Numbered from the stretch's first letter, positions 36,501-45,862 are shown. The stretch: 64,000 bases of DNA from Scytonema sp035967975 (GCA_035967975.1 JAWQFQ010000011.1:1-64000), one strand, 5' to 3'. Numbers and translations are program-made. Notes: generated from the letters alone by a model not told the origin.

Positions 36501-37074
36501 ATATGTAAACGATAATGATGTAGAAGGGCTTGCAGATGCTCTTTACGAAGTCCAAAAACCGAGTGTTCGCCAAGCCTTAATTACTAAAGGTTGGGAAAGA
36601 ATTAAACAATTTTCCTGGTCAAAAATGGCAAAAACTGTTGCTGATACTTTAATTAGTGCTACCTTACTAAGTTTAAATCTGAAAGAGACGAATCTTATTA
36701 TTTTCCCAGATTGGTCACAACCAGAAGATAGTCTTGGGTGGGAATTGCAAGCCGTGATGCAAGCAATTGTCACTCGTCTTGATAGTCACAAAATAACTTT
36801 ACTCATTAATATTAGTAAAATTAACAAAGAAGATGCTGAACTCTTTATTTCAAGCGTGACTATGAATTTACTTATGGAAGAAGATTTAGATATTAGTGAA
36901 GGTCTAGCGATTTCCTTTGTAGGAGAGTTAGGTGCTATTCAGTGGGAAACTTTACTATCTCTTATTACGGCAAGAATACCTTTAGAATTTGAAGACATAG
37001 ATGCGATCGCATCTGTTAAAGCAGAAAATCTTCCCATTTATGCAATCAACCAAGTCATTAATATTGGTAGTTAA
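33598..37074 (+). CDS. Three-domain glycosyltransferase (unknown GT-A + GT2 + GT4)
   Basis: A protein of 1158 residues. Residues 1-280 look like a GT-A-type domain with an acidic YIRIDDHICF motif. Residues about 322-560 are GT2 (VMIPTYNCANYLVETLESVL; ILHGDDMVIPGFY). Residues about 665-1020 are GT4 (LKTGGIARVW; PSKYEGFGLPILEAMACG). About 140 more residues form an unassigned C-terminal domain. A good AAGGAAG site precedes the ATG. It sits between glf and the GT41 fusion gene with only 3 bp to the latter, so one operon. It probably adds several sugars in sequence; donors are unknown, although UDP-Galf is plausible. Confidence 0.88.
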   Translation: MFENYKVIALTPAGRQKYLEILLPYICQNNHIIDEYHLWINTTNVSDINYMQNLADTNPEFIKLIFLEDIQPSGNHTIRFFFQYCTDQNTIYIRIDDHICFIEKNAIEELLKFRIDNPDYFLIYANIINNSICSYINQRQGNLGFTQGKLTYNIFCEFGWKSGNFASFVHTKFIHDYYHDLLKKYKYERWILFNFERVSVNFITWFGREFAKFNGIVEGLDEEQWLSVDKPKSMNQYNCICGSAIVSHFSYYTQREYLESNTNILQEYKTISEEIKFYKDERNSELLLCANANSEIKDLKTSHFNSLSMSSVQAITVTETRPFWSVMIPTYNCANYLVETLESVLAQDLGSECMQIEVVDDYSTKDDPEAVVREIGKGRVSFYRQPKNSGIARNFNTCIERAKGEWIHILHGDDMVIPGFYKRMRETVEQQPTIGAVFCRQIFVDENSQWQTLSHLERQTPGILPNFIELLAICQRIETPSIVVRRSVYEHLGGFHLELSHAADWEMWRRIVAHYPIWYEPQPLVYYRKHSASHTSQLIKTGSNIADIRKSIAIAESYLPKALSAQLSNQSRKHYALSAVNTARRMLALNDIDAAIAQIWEGFNCSDSEEVINSVVTLIQSIDAKEFLNSLSKYAEKKQGNPTSQSALTKLYQSLEEEPVSTTKTVSPIILVDGVVFQVLKTGGIARVWTCLLEEWVKNGFAKHIIILDRAGTAPSISDIEYIHVPPCNYNRIDQDRQLLQELCDELSADLFVSSYYTTPISTPFVFLAHDMIPEIIGWNLANAVWRNKHHSILQAITHIAVSETTADDLVKIFPHIARESVIVANNGVDPQTFVPASLDKISLFKRDYGITKPYFLLVGVDDDRKNRAIFFKAFALLKAREGFDIVCTGSQSQLKDEFRTYTLGSSVHILDLNDEELAYAYSGAVALIFPSKYEGFGLPILEAMACGCPVITCPNGSIPEVAGEAALYVNDNDVEGLADALYEVQKPSVRQALITKGWERIKQFSWSKMAKTVADTLISATLLSLNLKETNLIIFPDWSQPEDSLGWELQAVMQAIVTRLDSHKITLLINISKINKEDAELFISSVTMNLLMEEDLDISEGLAISFVGELGAIQWETLLSLITARIPLEFEDIDAIASVKAENLPIYAINQVINIGS

Positions 37075-37077
37075 ACT

Positions 37078-40000
37078 ATGGATTATCAAACCTTTTTAAC
37101 TGATTTACCTAATTTATACACAAATTGGGGTAAAGCTTCAATTACTCCTGCGTCTAACTGCTTTCGGCAACTACTGGAACAGGTTAAAGACTCTACAACA
37201 GAAAATATCATGCAGTTGCTCAACTTTGCTGTAGAATGCATGAAACCCGATGAGATTTACTGCCAAATTGGTTTTTCTCAGGGTGCCAATTTATTTGCAG
37301 CGCTGTTAGAACAACGAGAGAAAATGGCATACGCTATTGAGAATTTATACCTTTTAGAAAATCAGGAAGAAATTATTGAAAAACTCAATGAGAATTTATC
37401 CTTGTTTAACTTAGAGTCACAAATTGTTTTTTGCAACCAAGATTTTGAAGAGTTTTTTGCTGAGCTAAGAGAAATCGAAACTGAAAGTAAAATTGGTGTT
37501 TATTTTTATAATTGTGGTAGTGACTATAGGTCGCAAATATTAGCATTACTTTTAGTCAAGCCTTTTTTAGCAAATCAAGCATTAATTATTACAAGTAATT
37601 GCAACAGTAGCGGAGTTCAACAAGCAAACTGGGACTTCATGACTGCTCATCCCCAGTGCCAAATGCTGTTAGATTTACCTACTCCTGAAGATAACCACAG
37701 TTCCTTTTGGAATGGTATTCAAGTTTTAAGTTGGGATATCGACAGAGAATATAACTATGCTTTGTCATTTTTGAAAAAGCAACGACATGATAACTTCATT
37801 CAAGCTGTTATCAATTGCCAATTAGACTTTGAGAACCAGAAAAAGGCAATAGTAAATTTACGTAGAGAAGCAGTAATATTGTACAATTATGGCTGTTTTG
37901 AAGAAGCAGAGCAGAAGTACAAGCAAGTACTAGCGTGGGATAACAATCAGGCAGATGCTTGGCTAGACTTATGCATTCTTTATTACAAGACAAATCGGTA
38001 CCAACCTGCTCTTAATGCCTTAGTCCATTCTATACAACTTGAACCATCACAAGCTATAAATTATTACACAATGGGAGTGGTACTAGAGAAACTTGGTGCT
38101 ACTTCCCATGCTATGGAAGCTTATGAACAAGCTATTGCTCTAGAACCAGAGGCAATCGATCCCTACAATAATTTGGGTAATATTTTACTAGAAAAAGGGG
38201 AAATTGACAAAGCTGAAGCCAACTACCGTCAAGCAATTGCAGCTAACCCCAAGCATTTTGGTAGTTACCTTAATTTGGGTAACGTTCTCATGGAACGCCA
38301 GCAAATTGATGAAGCTATCGTAATTTATGAACAAGCGTTACAATTAAAATCACGCAATCCTGATGTTCTTTACAATTTAGGAGTTGCATTAGAAGCTAAG
38401 AACAATCCCGCTAAAGCTGCCCTGTATTATGGTTATGCTTCTTATCGTCAAAATCAATACCAAGAAGCTATCAACTATTATCAACAATTTCTCCAAACTG
38501 AAACAGGGGATGAACATTTTTATATAGCCTTAGCTGAGTGTTATCAAGGTTTAGATCGAGCCGAAGAAGCTATTAACACTTACAAAGAAGGATTAAGACT
38601 TTATCCCAAATCTTCTAATATTTACATCTTTTTTGCTTTAGCATTACAAGAGATGGGATATACTGAGCAAGCAATTGAAGTTGTTACAGAAGCATCCCAG
38701 TTTCTACCGGATGTTTTAGCATTCCGTCTAGAAAAACAACGTATTTTACCGATTCTGTATGATACTCAAGAAGAAGTTGATTTCTACAGAAATCGTTTTA
38801 CTCAAGGTTTAGAAGAATTAATTCAACATACGTCTTTAGATACTCCAGAATCCCAAAAAAGTGCTTTGGCAGGTATTGGAATGCGGACCAACTTTTACCT
38901 ACAGTATCAATGTAGAAATGATGTCGAACTACAAAAGCTGTATGGTAAGTTTGTTCATCAAGTTATGGCTGCTAACTATCCTCAATGGGCTAAACCTATA
39001 CCCATGCCAACTCTAGAAAAGGGAGAAAAAATTCGTATTGGCTACGCTTCCTATTATTTAAGAGGTCATAACGGTGCTAAATGGGCTTTAGGATGGATAA
39101 AAAATCATAATAGGCAAGATTTTGAGATTTACTGCTATCATACCAGTCCTATGATAGACCTAATAACTCAACAGTTTAAATTAACAAGTGATTTTTTCCA
39201 TCATATACCTGATGATTTGGATGGAGTTTGTAGCCAAATATTAGCAGATAAATTACACATATTGATTTTTCCAGAAATTGGCATGGCTCCTATCACAACT
39301 CAAATGGCAGGATTACAACTTGCTCCTGTACAATGTACAGCTTGGGGTCATGCTATTACCTCTGGTTTACCAACGATTGAATACTTTATATCTGGGGATT
39401 TGATGGAGCCAGAAAATGCCCAGGAGCATTACTCAGAGAAGTTGATTCGCTTACCTAATATTGGGCTTTGCTATCCGAAACCAGTGGTTCCTCAACCCAC
39501 TAAAACTCGTGAAAAGTTCGGTTTAAGTGATGACACTATAGTCTATTTATCATGCCAGTCGTTGTATAAATATTTGCCATGCTATGACTATATCTATCCT
39601 GCTATTGCTCAAAAAGTTCCTCAATCTCAGTTTGCTTTTCTGGCTCATAACAGTCTTTATATCACTGACAAGTTTCGCAATCGTCTGCAACGTGCTTTTG
39701 CTGAATTTAGCTTAAACTCTGAAGATTATTGTGTGATTGTCCCCCGACAAAAGACTCCTGATTATTTAACCCTGAATCTGCTGTCAGATGTTTATCTTGA
39801 CACTTTTGGTTGGTCTGGTGGTAATTCGACTTTAGAGGCGATCGCTTGCAATTTACCTATTGTGACCTGTCCTGGTGAATTCATGCGTGGGTTTCATTCT
39901 TATGGTATTTTGAAAATGCTTGGCGTAACTGACACAATTACTAAAAATGAAGCTGAGTATATTGATATGGCTGTTAAGTTAGGGCTTAACCCTAAATGGC

Positions 40001-40143
40001 GACAAAGTATCATTGAGCGCATGATACAGCGTCATGCTTACCTGTATGACGATAAAACTTGTGTTGCAGCCCTTGATGATTTCTTACGTAGTGTAGTACA
40101 TCAAAATGAACCAGCTTTGGTGCGTTACACTTCGTTAACGTAA
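37078..40143 (+). CDS. Methyltransferase-like / TPR / GT41 (SPINDLY/OGT-type) fusion
   Basis: A protein of 1021 residues. Residues about 25-235 resemble a class I SAM-methyltransferase-like fold (YCQIGFSQGANLFAALLEQ), though motif I is weak. Residues about 258-550 are TPRs (NYGCFEEAEQKYKQVLAWD; AYEQAIALEPEAIDPYNNLG). Residues about 645-1010 form the GT41 catalytic part (GYASYYLRGHNGAKWALGW; LDTFGWSGGNSTLEAIACNL). GT41 enzymes glycosylate Ser/Thr of proteins, with TPRs holding the substrate. It is translationally close to the triple GT. The acceptor protein is unknown. Confidence 0.85.
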   Translation: MDYQTFLTDLPNLYTNWGKASITPASNCFRQLLEQVKDSTTENIMQLLNFAVECMKPDEIYCQIGFSQGANLFAALLEQREKMAYAIENLYLLENQEEIIEKLNENLSLFNLESQIVFCNQDFEEFFAELREIETESKIGVYFYNCGSDYRSQILALLLVKPFLANQALIITSNCNSSGVQQANWDFMTAHPQCQMLLDLPTPEDNHSSFWNGIQVLSWDIDREYNYALSFLKKQRHDNFIQAVINCQLDFENQKKAIVNLRREAVILYNYGCFEEAEQKYKQVLAWDNNQADAWLDLCILYYKTNRYQPALNALVHSIQLEPSQAINYYTMGVVLEKLGATSHAMEAYEQAIALEPEAIDPYNNLGNILLEKGEIDKAEANYRQAIAANPKHFGSYLNLGNVLMERQQIDEAIVIYEQALQLKSRNPDVLYNLGVALEAKNNPAKAALYYGYASYRQNQYQEAINYYQQFLQTETGDEHFYIALAECYQGLDRAEEAINTYKEGLRLYPKSSNIYIFFALALQEMGYTEQAIEVVTEASQFLPDVLAFRLEKQRILPILYDTQEEVDFYRNRFTQGLEELIQHTSLDTPESQKSALAGIGMRTNFYLQYQCRNDVELQKLYGKFVHQVMAANYPQWAKPIPMPTLEKGEKIRIGYASYYLRGHNGAKWALGWIKNHNRQDFEIYCYHTSPMIDLITQQFKLTSDFFHHIPDDLDGVCSQILADKLHILIFPEIGMAPITTQMAGLQLAPVQCTAWGHAITSGLPTIEYFISGDLMEPENAQEHYSEKLIRLPNIGLCYPKPVVPQPTKTREKFGLSDDTIVYLSCQSLYKYLPCYDYIYPAIAQKVPQSQFAFLAHNSLYITDKFRNRLQRAFAEFSLNSEDYCVIVPRQKTPDYLTLNLLSDVYLDTFGWSGGNSTLEAIACNLPIVTCPGEFMRGFHSYGILKMLGVTDTITKNEAEYIDMAVKLGLNPKWRQSIIERMIQRHAYLYDDKTCVAALDDFLRSVVHQNEPALVRYTSLT

Positions 40144-40187
40144 TCTAACACGAAAATTTATTTACTTACATAATTGACTCTAAAAAC

Positions 40188-40224
40188 GAGAAACCGGGTT
40201 TCTCAAAGAAACCCAGTTTCTGAG
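40188..40224. terminator. Hairpin repeat (gagaaaccgggtttct)
   Basis: gagaaaccgggtttct pairs with agaaacccagtttctgag-type sequence. It lies between convergent genes. A near-identical hairpin with the same gactctaaaaac lead is at 50437-50473, so it is also a dispersed repeat. It may serve both genes as terminator. Confidence 0.6.
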
Positions 40225-40284
40225 TCTCTTAATTTTTATCTAGGACTGCCATCATATTGTATGGTTCTCACAAATTAAAACAAT

Positions 40285-41454
40285 TCACTTCAAAACAAGA
40301 CATTTGGACTGGTTCACTAGCTCCAACAAAACTGTTTCGAGTTGCTCTACCGTCTTAGTAAGACTGAATTTAGATAAAGCTCTTTGCTGTCCTTGTTGAG
40401 TGATAGTTTCCCACTGTTGAGGGTTTTTAAGAAGGTAACATAAGTTATCAGCAAGGTCTAGAGGGTTTTCGGACTCAAAGATTAACCCAGATTTACCTTG
40501 TTCCACAGCTTCTGGTGAACCTCCTGTGTTGCTAGCGATAATTGTTAACCCACCGGACATCGCCTCTACTAAGCTAATGCTGAAAGGTTCATCAAAACGG
40601 GAAGGTAATACCAAAATATTATGTGTACGGTACAGCTGCTTGAGCTCCTGACGTGAGAGAACACCAGGAAACTGAATTTGATTTTGTAATCCTTCTGCTG
40701 CAACAAATTCTTTTAAAGCTTCCACGAATTCAGGTATTAAGCTACCTCCAGCAAAAGTAGCCGAAAAATCAATACCCTCCTGTTGCAATAGGGAAAGAGC
40801 CTCCATGAGAACGTCAATACCTTTATAAGGCATGAGTAAACTAGCACAGGCAATACGGAGGCGATCGCGTGGTGGTAGTTCTGCTTGATAAAATTCATTC
40901 ACAGCTGCACCAGGATAAATAGTCTTAGTCGTATCCACCGGGTAGCCCTTTTGTCGTAAGCCTTCGTTAATCCAATCACTACACGTAACATAACGATGTA
41001 TAGAAGTTTTTGGAGAAAACTCGGGAATATAGCCCGGATGTTCATTCATGATGTAATGAGCCACTGGGATATTATCTGCTAAAACCTTTTCCAAAAGTTC
41101 TATCCCTAGAAAATCAATGTTACCTGAGAGGCAGACATCTGGTTGAAAGGATTGCAGTTTAGAAGCTAGAGTTCTGCGATTTTTAAAAGTCCTGATTGTG
41201 ACCTCTTCGATAGAGAGTCGCTGAGGACCTTGATTTGTCCATTCACCCCATAAGTCGAAACAGCGCTGGATTTCAGGCTCTTGTTCTATGTTGGAACAAT
41301 TAGAGGTATAATCTTCTGTATTACTAGTTAACACTAATACATCGTGACCGCGACGGTATAAAAGTCTGGCACAGTCAGCTATCTGACGTTCATATCCACC
41401 TATAACTTGTGGTGGATAAAGGTTTGAAATAATTAAGATTTTGAGTTTATTCAA
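40285..41454 (-). CDS. GT4 family glycosyltransferase
   Basis: A protein of 389 residues with GT-B fold. The N-terminal domain has ILIISNLYPPQVIGGYERQIADCARLL. The C-terminal donor domain has RIACASLLMPYKGIDVLMEAL and the EX7E-type motif in RFDEPFSISLVEAMSGGLTIIASNTGGSPE. It is cytoplasmic or membrane-peripheral. It is convergent to the glf operon and belongs to the same sugar cluster. Donor and acceptor are unknown. Confidence 0.88.
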   Translation of the reverse strand: MNKLKILIISNLYPPQVIGGYERQIADCARLLYRRGHDVLVLTSNTEDYTSNCSNIEQEPEIQRCFDLWGEWTNQGPQRLSIEEVTIRTFKNRRTLASKLQSFQPDVCLSGNIDFLGIELLEKVLADNIPVAHYIMNEHPGYIPEFSPKTSIHRYVTCSDWINEGLRQKGYPVDTTKTIYPGAAVNEFYQAELPPRDRLRIACASLLMPYKGIDVLMEALSLLQQEGIDFSATFAGGSLIPEFVEALKEFVAAEGLQNQIQFPGVLSRQELKQLYRTHNILVLPSRFDEPFSISLVEAMSGGLTIIASNTGGSPEAVEQGKSGLIFESENPLDLADNLCYLLKNPQQWETITQQGQQRALSKFSLTKTVEQLETVLLELVNQSKCLVLK

Positions 41455-41780
41455 GGTAATAACCTTTCACGCCTTAAATTGTTTTAATATAGTTTGCCCA
41501 CATTTCCTCGTAAGCTTTCTCCATCTGCTGCGTAAACCGTTTTCCATTCCAAAGTGGTGCTGTACGTCGAGATTGATACAACTGCCAAGTGATTTTTTGG
41601 CGCAACGCAGAATTTTTACCCTAACGCACACCCCAATCTATTAAAATAGGAGATTGATTAGCAAAATACGCCCTAAGTTGGAAGAGCAAGCGAAATGATC
41701 TCAGTGTCGTTACTTGATATCGAGCCCTTCATCCTTGCCCTACGGTGTACACAGAAGTCCTAAAATTGTAGCTTAATTAT
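41455..41780. pseudogene. Spacer with a decayed copy of the TPR-GT41 gene 3' end (41487-41638)
   Basis: Bases 41487-41638 match 43556-43712, the end of the TPR-GT41 gene (antisense to +), with scattered substitutions (for instance attgatacaact against attgccataact). The fragment has the same orientation as the intact gene. It is therefore either a direct repeat around the AAA-DUF3226 pair or the stump of a deleted second GT41 gene. 41639-41780 is the ATPase upstream region. Confidence 0.8.
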
Positions 41781-42839
41781 ATGTTACGCGATCTTACTAT
41801 CCAAAACTATCGCTGCTTTCAGAACTTCTACATTGACAATTTAGCACGTGTCAATTTGATTGTAGGGATGAATAATAGCGGTAAAACAAGTCTTCTAGAA
41901 GCTGTTTATCTATTAGTTAATCAAGGAGAAATTCAGCGTTCTTTAATTGAATTGCTCAAAATTCGTGGTGAAATTAAGAAAGACGAGCAATCAAGTTTAT
42001 CCAATGAATTCTTACAACTGAATAGTGAAGAAATTAAAAATATATTTTATAGTTATCAAATAAACAATAACCTTCCTATTCAGATTAAATCTCAAAAACA
42101 GTATATTATATCATTTGACATTCAACCTCAAACAAAAAAACAAAACTTTTTCACCCCGAAAAATATTGAAATTCTTTTTTCCTATAGCTCTGACCTTCAC
42201 GGACAAATAAATCTTCAAGGAAAAATAAAACTTCATAGTGATGGAACAATTAGTAGGGAAGGAAATTCCTTTTTCATGCCGAGTCAATTTCTCACTATCG
42301 GTACCCTAAGTTTTAAGGATATGGCTGAGTTATGGAATAGTATTTTACTGACACCATTAGAAAATAAAGTGATAGAAGCTCTGCAAATATTAGAGCCATC
42401 TGTAGAACGTATTGGTTTTACCAGTCACCCGACTTCTCATGATGGCATTCTACTAAAAGTAAGTGAGTACCCCAGTCCTATTCCCTTGGTGAGTATGGGG
42501 GATGGAATGCGCCGTATTCTTGCTATAGCTTTAGCAGCAGTAACCGTTGAAAACGGTTTCTTGCTAGTAGATGAAATTGATACCGGACTATACTATGAAA
42601 CTCAAACAGATATGTGGAGTTTTGTGTTCTCAGTTGCAAAACAACTAAATGTTCAAGTATTTGCTACTACCCACAGTTGGGATTGTATAGCGGCATTTGC
42701 TGAAGCCTGTGCTCAATCAAAAGATAACTCAAGTGGGAAACTATTTCGCTTAAGTCGGCGTGACGAGAATATACGTGTTGTTGAATACACCCCTGATGAA
42801 TTGTCGATTGCTGTGCGCCAAAGTATAGAGGTGCGTTAA
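41781..42839 (+). CDS. AAA ATPase of an ATPase-DUF3226 pair
   Basis: A protein of 352 residues in the AAA15/21 OLD/RecF-like group. It has MLRDLTIQNYRCFQNFYI at the start, Walker A GMNNSGKTSLLEA (about 29-41), a signature-like SMGDGMRRILAIALA (about 238), Walker B LLVDEIDTGLYYE (about 262) and TTHSWDCI. The downstream DUF3226 gene overlaps by one base (TAATG). Overcoming-lysogenization-defect-type systems couple such an ATPase to a TOPRIM nuclease, here split in two genes. That gives a likely defence role by analogy. A truncated copy is at 30610. Confidence 0.8.
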   Translation: MLRDLTIQNYRCFQNFYIDNLARVNLIVGMNNSGKTSLLEAVYLLVNQGEIQRSLIELLKIRGEIKKDEQSSLSNEFLQLNSEEIKNIFYSYQINNNLPIQIKSQKQYIISFDIQPQTKKQNFFTPKNIEILFSYSSDLHGQINLQGKIKLHSDGTISREGNSFFMPSQFLTIGTLSFKDMAELWNSILLTPLENKVIEALQILEPSVERIGFTSHPTSHDGILLKVSEYPSPIPLVSMGDGMRRILAIALAAVTVENGFLLVDEIDTGLYYETQTDMWSFVFSVAKQLNVQVFATTHSWDCIAAFAEACAQSKDNSSGKLFRLSRRDENIRVVEYTPDELSIAVRQSIEVR

Positions 42840-43507
42840 TGCCAAAAGCGCGAAAACCTCCTCAACCAAAGCCGCAGCAGTTATTAGTTGAAGGCAAGAA
42901 TGACCGCCATGTTATCTGGGCTTTGTGTGAACGACATCAACTACCAGAAACTTTTTCTGTAGAAGTACCTTCTGCTGAGGATGGGCAAGGAATTGAAGTT
43001 CTTTTAGCTGAATTACCTATTAGACTAAAGCAAGACAACTTGCGTACATTGGGAATCGTAATGGATGCCGATTGGGATTTATCGGCACGTTGGCAAGCAG
43101 TGCGACAACGCTTAAACGCTAGTGGTTATGAGGAAATTCCTGAATCTCCACTGCCAGAAGGTTGGGTTTATGTGTCGCCAAATTTACCCAAGGTGGGAGT
43201 TTGGCTAATGCCTGATAATCAACTTCCTGGTATGTTAGAAAATTTTGTTACCCAACTCATTACAACAGATGACTCACTCCTTTTGAAAGCAGTATCAGTT
43301 TTGCAAGATATTGAACAGGCTGGACTGAATCGCTATAGTTTAGTTCAACATCCTAAAGCTTTAATCCACACGTGGCTTGCTTGGCAGCAGACACCAGGAA
43401 TGCCTATGGGACAGGCAATTACTGCGCGGGTACTCAATCATGAATCTCATGAGGCAATCACTTTTGTCAAATGGCTAAAAAAGCTGTTTTCTGAATCGCC
43501 TTCCTAA
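42839..43507 (+). CDS. DUF3226 TOPRIM-like protein
   Basis: A protein of 222 residues. LLVEGKNDRHVIWALCE (about 14-30) supplies the TOPRIM-like glutamate, and LGIVMDADWDLSARW (about 69-83) the DxD aspartates. The C-terminal half (ALIHTWLAWQQTPGMPMGQA) is typical of DUF3226. It starts on the last base of the ATPase stop, so translation is coupled. TOPRIM domains cut or nick DNA, but a few bind without cutting; nuclease activity is inference. It is convergent with, and only 31 bp from, the TPR-GT41 gene. Confidence 0.8.
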   Translation: MPKARKPPQPKPQQLLVEGKNDRHVIWALCERHQLPETFSVEVPSAEDGQGIEVLLAELPIRLKQDNLRTLGIVMDADWDLSARWQAVRQRLNASGYEEIPESPLPEGWVYVSPNLPKVGVWLMPDNQLPGMLENFVTQLITTDDSLLLKAVSVLQDIEQAGLNRYSLVQHPKALIHTWLAWQQTPGMPMGQAITARVLNHESHEAITFVKWLKKLFSESPS

Positions 43508-43538
43508 AGCTCACAAATTTACCTTAATTTAAATAATT

Positions 43539-45773
43539 TTAGACCGGAAAAGGAGTCATATAGTTTGCCCACATTTCCTCGTAAGCTTTCTCCATCTGCT
43601 GCGTAAACCGTTTTCCATTCCAAAGTGGTGCTGTACGTCGAGATTGCCATAACTGCCAAGTAATTTTTTGGCGCAACGCAGAATCTTTACCCAGACGCAC
43701 ACCCCAATCTATATATTCTTCATCAGTCCAAGCGATACCTTCTGTAATACCCGCATTCATCATCATTGTGTAGCTGTTACGAGCAGCAAATTGCTGTCCC
43801 ACTCGCGTGACTAAGGGGACACCCATCCACAAAGTTTCTAGAGTTGTGGTTGCTCCATTATAAGGATAGGTATCTAATACAACATCAGCAATTCTCAAAT
43901 TAGCACGGTGAACTGCCTCTAAAGGAACATCTGGCAAAAACCGCAGGCGATCTGCACTCACGCCTTCTGCTTGAGCGATTTGTATAAAAAAGTCTATCAC
44001 TGCTTCTTCATCAGCAAAGCCTTTGATTAAAAAGAAGCTATTCGGAACTTCTTTTAAAATTTTCATTTGTAGCTTAATAGTATCAGGATGGCGCTTGTAG
44101 TTACCTTGGGCGCTCAGATAAACCACTGCATCATCCGGGATATCTAAATGTTCGCGTCGCAAGCTAGGTACACCTATCTCAAAACCATCAACGGCTATAT
44201 AAGTTTCCGGTAACCGCCAAATTTTTTCCTTATAGTAATTTTGAGCAGATTCTGGGAGAACGTAGGGGTCAGCAATATAGTAATCAATGGCTGGTATTCC
44301 TGTTGCATCCCAGCCCAACCACGTGACTTGAATGGGAGCGGGTTTGATAGCCATGACTTCACAACTGATATCCAGAGTTATACTGTCAAGGTCAACTAAG
44401 ATATCTATGTCATCCTGATAAATCTGCTCGGCAATTTCTCCACTGTTGATTCCTAGTGTATGGGCTTGTTCAACTTGGTTAACATACCATTCCTGTAATG
44501 GATGGTTGGTTTCTTTATAGCTAACAAAGTAGCCGTGGATTTCAAAGCGATCGCGATCATGGTGCTCAAATAACCACCTTGCTAACCATCCCACAGAATG
44601 CCTTTTTAAATAAGCTGATAGATATCCAATCTTTAAACGTTTGGTACGGTGAACAACGCTTTTCTTTGAAGTTAGTTGTTGAGAGTATTTCTCTTGTAGT
44701 TCTCTAGCGGTGTTTTGCAGACTAGATTGGAAAAGTTCGGCTACTTGATTCTGAAGTCCCCTGTTTGCTAGGGGTTCATCTCGCCAGTAGGGAAAGAAGA
44801 ATGTGGAAGTCAGTAAGCGACAGATATGGGGTTCTCCCACTAGGTTTGGTTGTTCTGCTATCAACGATAAAAGCAGCGACTCATGCTGCTCAAAGGCTGC
44901 GATCGCTTCTTCCCAATATCCACCAGCATGCATCAATCCTCTGAGCACCATATGATTTGCCAGCACTTGATCGTGTACACTCCTTGTCAAGGAGTAATAC
45001 TGCTTTGCAACCTCAATACCCTTGGAATGTTCTCCTGAATTTTGATAGCAAGCAGCTAGATGTCGTAAAACTTCTGCATTGCGGGGCGCAATAGCAAAGC
45101 ATAACTCCGCTAGTCGCGAGCCTTGTACGGGCTGCTGCATGGAATATGCCACTGTAACTGATGCTCGCAGTAAAATACGCAACATCTCTAAAGGTGGGAG
45201 ATGAGGTATACAAGCTTCTGCAAATGCTAAGGAGACAGGAAATAGTGGCACATAATTTAAAACATCTCTGAACACTTGAAGCAGCAAATCAGCATCAAAA
45301 TTTCCAGGTACATCTGCTGACAGAAGTGATACCAAGTTCAAAGCTTCTAGCTCATCGTTAGTCAAAGTTTCTAACTTGATAGCAAGTTGCGTGAAATATA
45401 ATAAATTATTAATATCCGTGGGCTGAATTTCTCGCATATGTTGCCGCAACAACCAAGCAGTCGAAGTATCAGCCATGACTGAACGTCGCTCCGCTTCCTT
45501 TTCCAGCACTTGCATTAATTCCCTAGTCCATTGTTCAACTTGTGCTGGCTCACCATCAACCATTGCAATCAACCAAGTTGTCTGCGCTTCTGCCTCTTGC
45601 CCCTGTAATAGTAACGCTAACCCTAAGTGCCAGTAGTGGGATTTGATATCCGGTTCTGCCTCAATGGCTTGTTCATAAAGATTTGTAACTTTATGATAGT
45701 CACTTTGGACAAGATATTTCTCAGCTTCCTGGTGCCAATGAGAGTTCTTATGAAAAGAAAGTTCTAAAGCCAT
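43539..45773 (-). CDS. TPR / GT41 (SPINDLY/OGT-type) glycosyltransferase
   Basis: A protein of 744 residues. Residues 1-350 are helical TPR-like repeats (NLYEQAIEAEPDIKSHYWHL; RHLAACYQNSGEHSKGIEVA). Residues about 370-740 are the GT41 domain (LKIGYLSAYLKRHSVGWLAR; QVTWLGWDATGIPAIDYYIA; DTYPYNGATTTLETLWMGVP). It is a paralogue of the 37078 gene without the N-terminal methyltransferase-like part. The pilin-like gene lies upstream on the same strand, so pilin or another surface protein is a candidate substrate (inference). Pieces of its 3' end are repeated at 31273 and 41487. Confidence 0.88.
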   Translation of the reverse strand: MALELSFHKNSHWHQEAEKYLVQSDYHKVTNLYEQAIEAEPDIKSHYWHLGLALLLQGQEAEAQTTWLIAMVDGEPAQVEQWTRELMQVLEKEAERRSVMADTSTAWLLRQHMREIQPTDINNLLYFTQLAIKLETLTNDELEALNLVSLLSADVPGNFDADLLLQVFRDVLNYVPLFPVSLAFAEACIPHLPPLEMLRILLRASVTVAYSMQQPVQGSRLAELCFAIAPRNAEVLRHLAACYQNSGEHSKGIEVAKQYYSLTRSVHDQVLANHMVLRGLMHAGGYWEEAIAAFEQHESLLLSLIAEQPNLVGEPHICRLLTSTFFFPYWRDEPLANRGLQNQVAELFQSSLQNTARELQEKYSQQLTSKKSVVHRTKRLKIGYLSAYLKRHSVGWLARWLFEHHDRDRFEIHGYFVSYKETNHPLQEWYVNQVEQAHTLGINSGEIAEQIYQDDIDILVDLDSITLDISCEVMAIKPAPIQVTWLGWDATGIPAIDYYIADPYVLPESAQNYYKEKIWRLPETYIAVDGFEIGVPSLRREHLDIPDDAVVYLSAQGNYKRHPDTIKLQMKILKEVPNSFFLIKGFADEEAVIDFFIQIAQAEGVSADRLRFLPDVPLEAVHRANLRIADVVLDTYPYNGATTTLETLWMGVPLVTRVGQQFAARNSYTMMMNAGITEGIAWTDEEYIDWGVRLGKDSALRQKITWQLWQSRRTAPLWNGKRFTQQMEKAYEEMWANYMTPFPV

Positions 45774-45862
45774 AATTTTTAGTTGGGCAACTCATCCATT
45801 CAGATGCAACAGCCCTGATATTAAATAGAATGACCAAATTTATAACACGCAAAACGTTGAAA

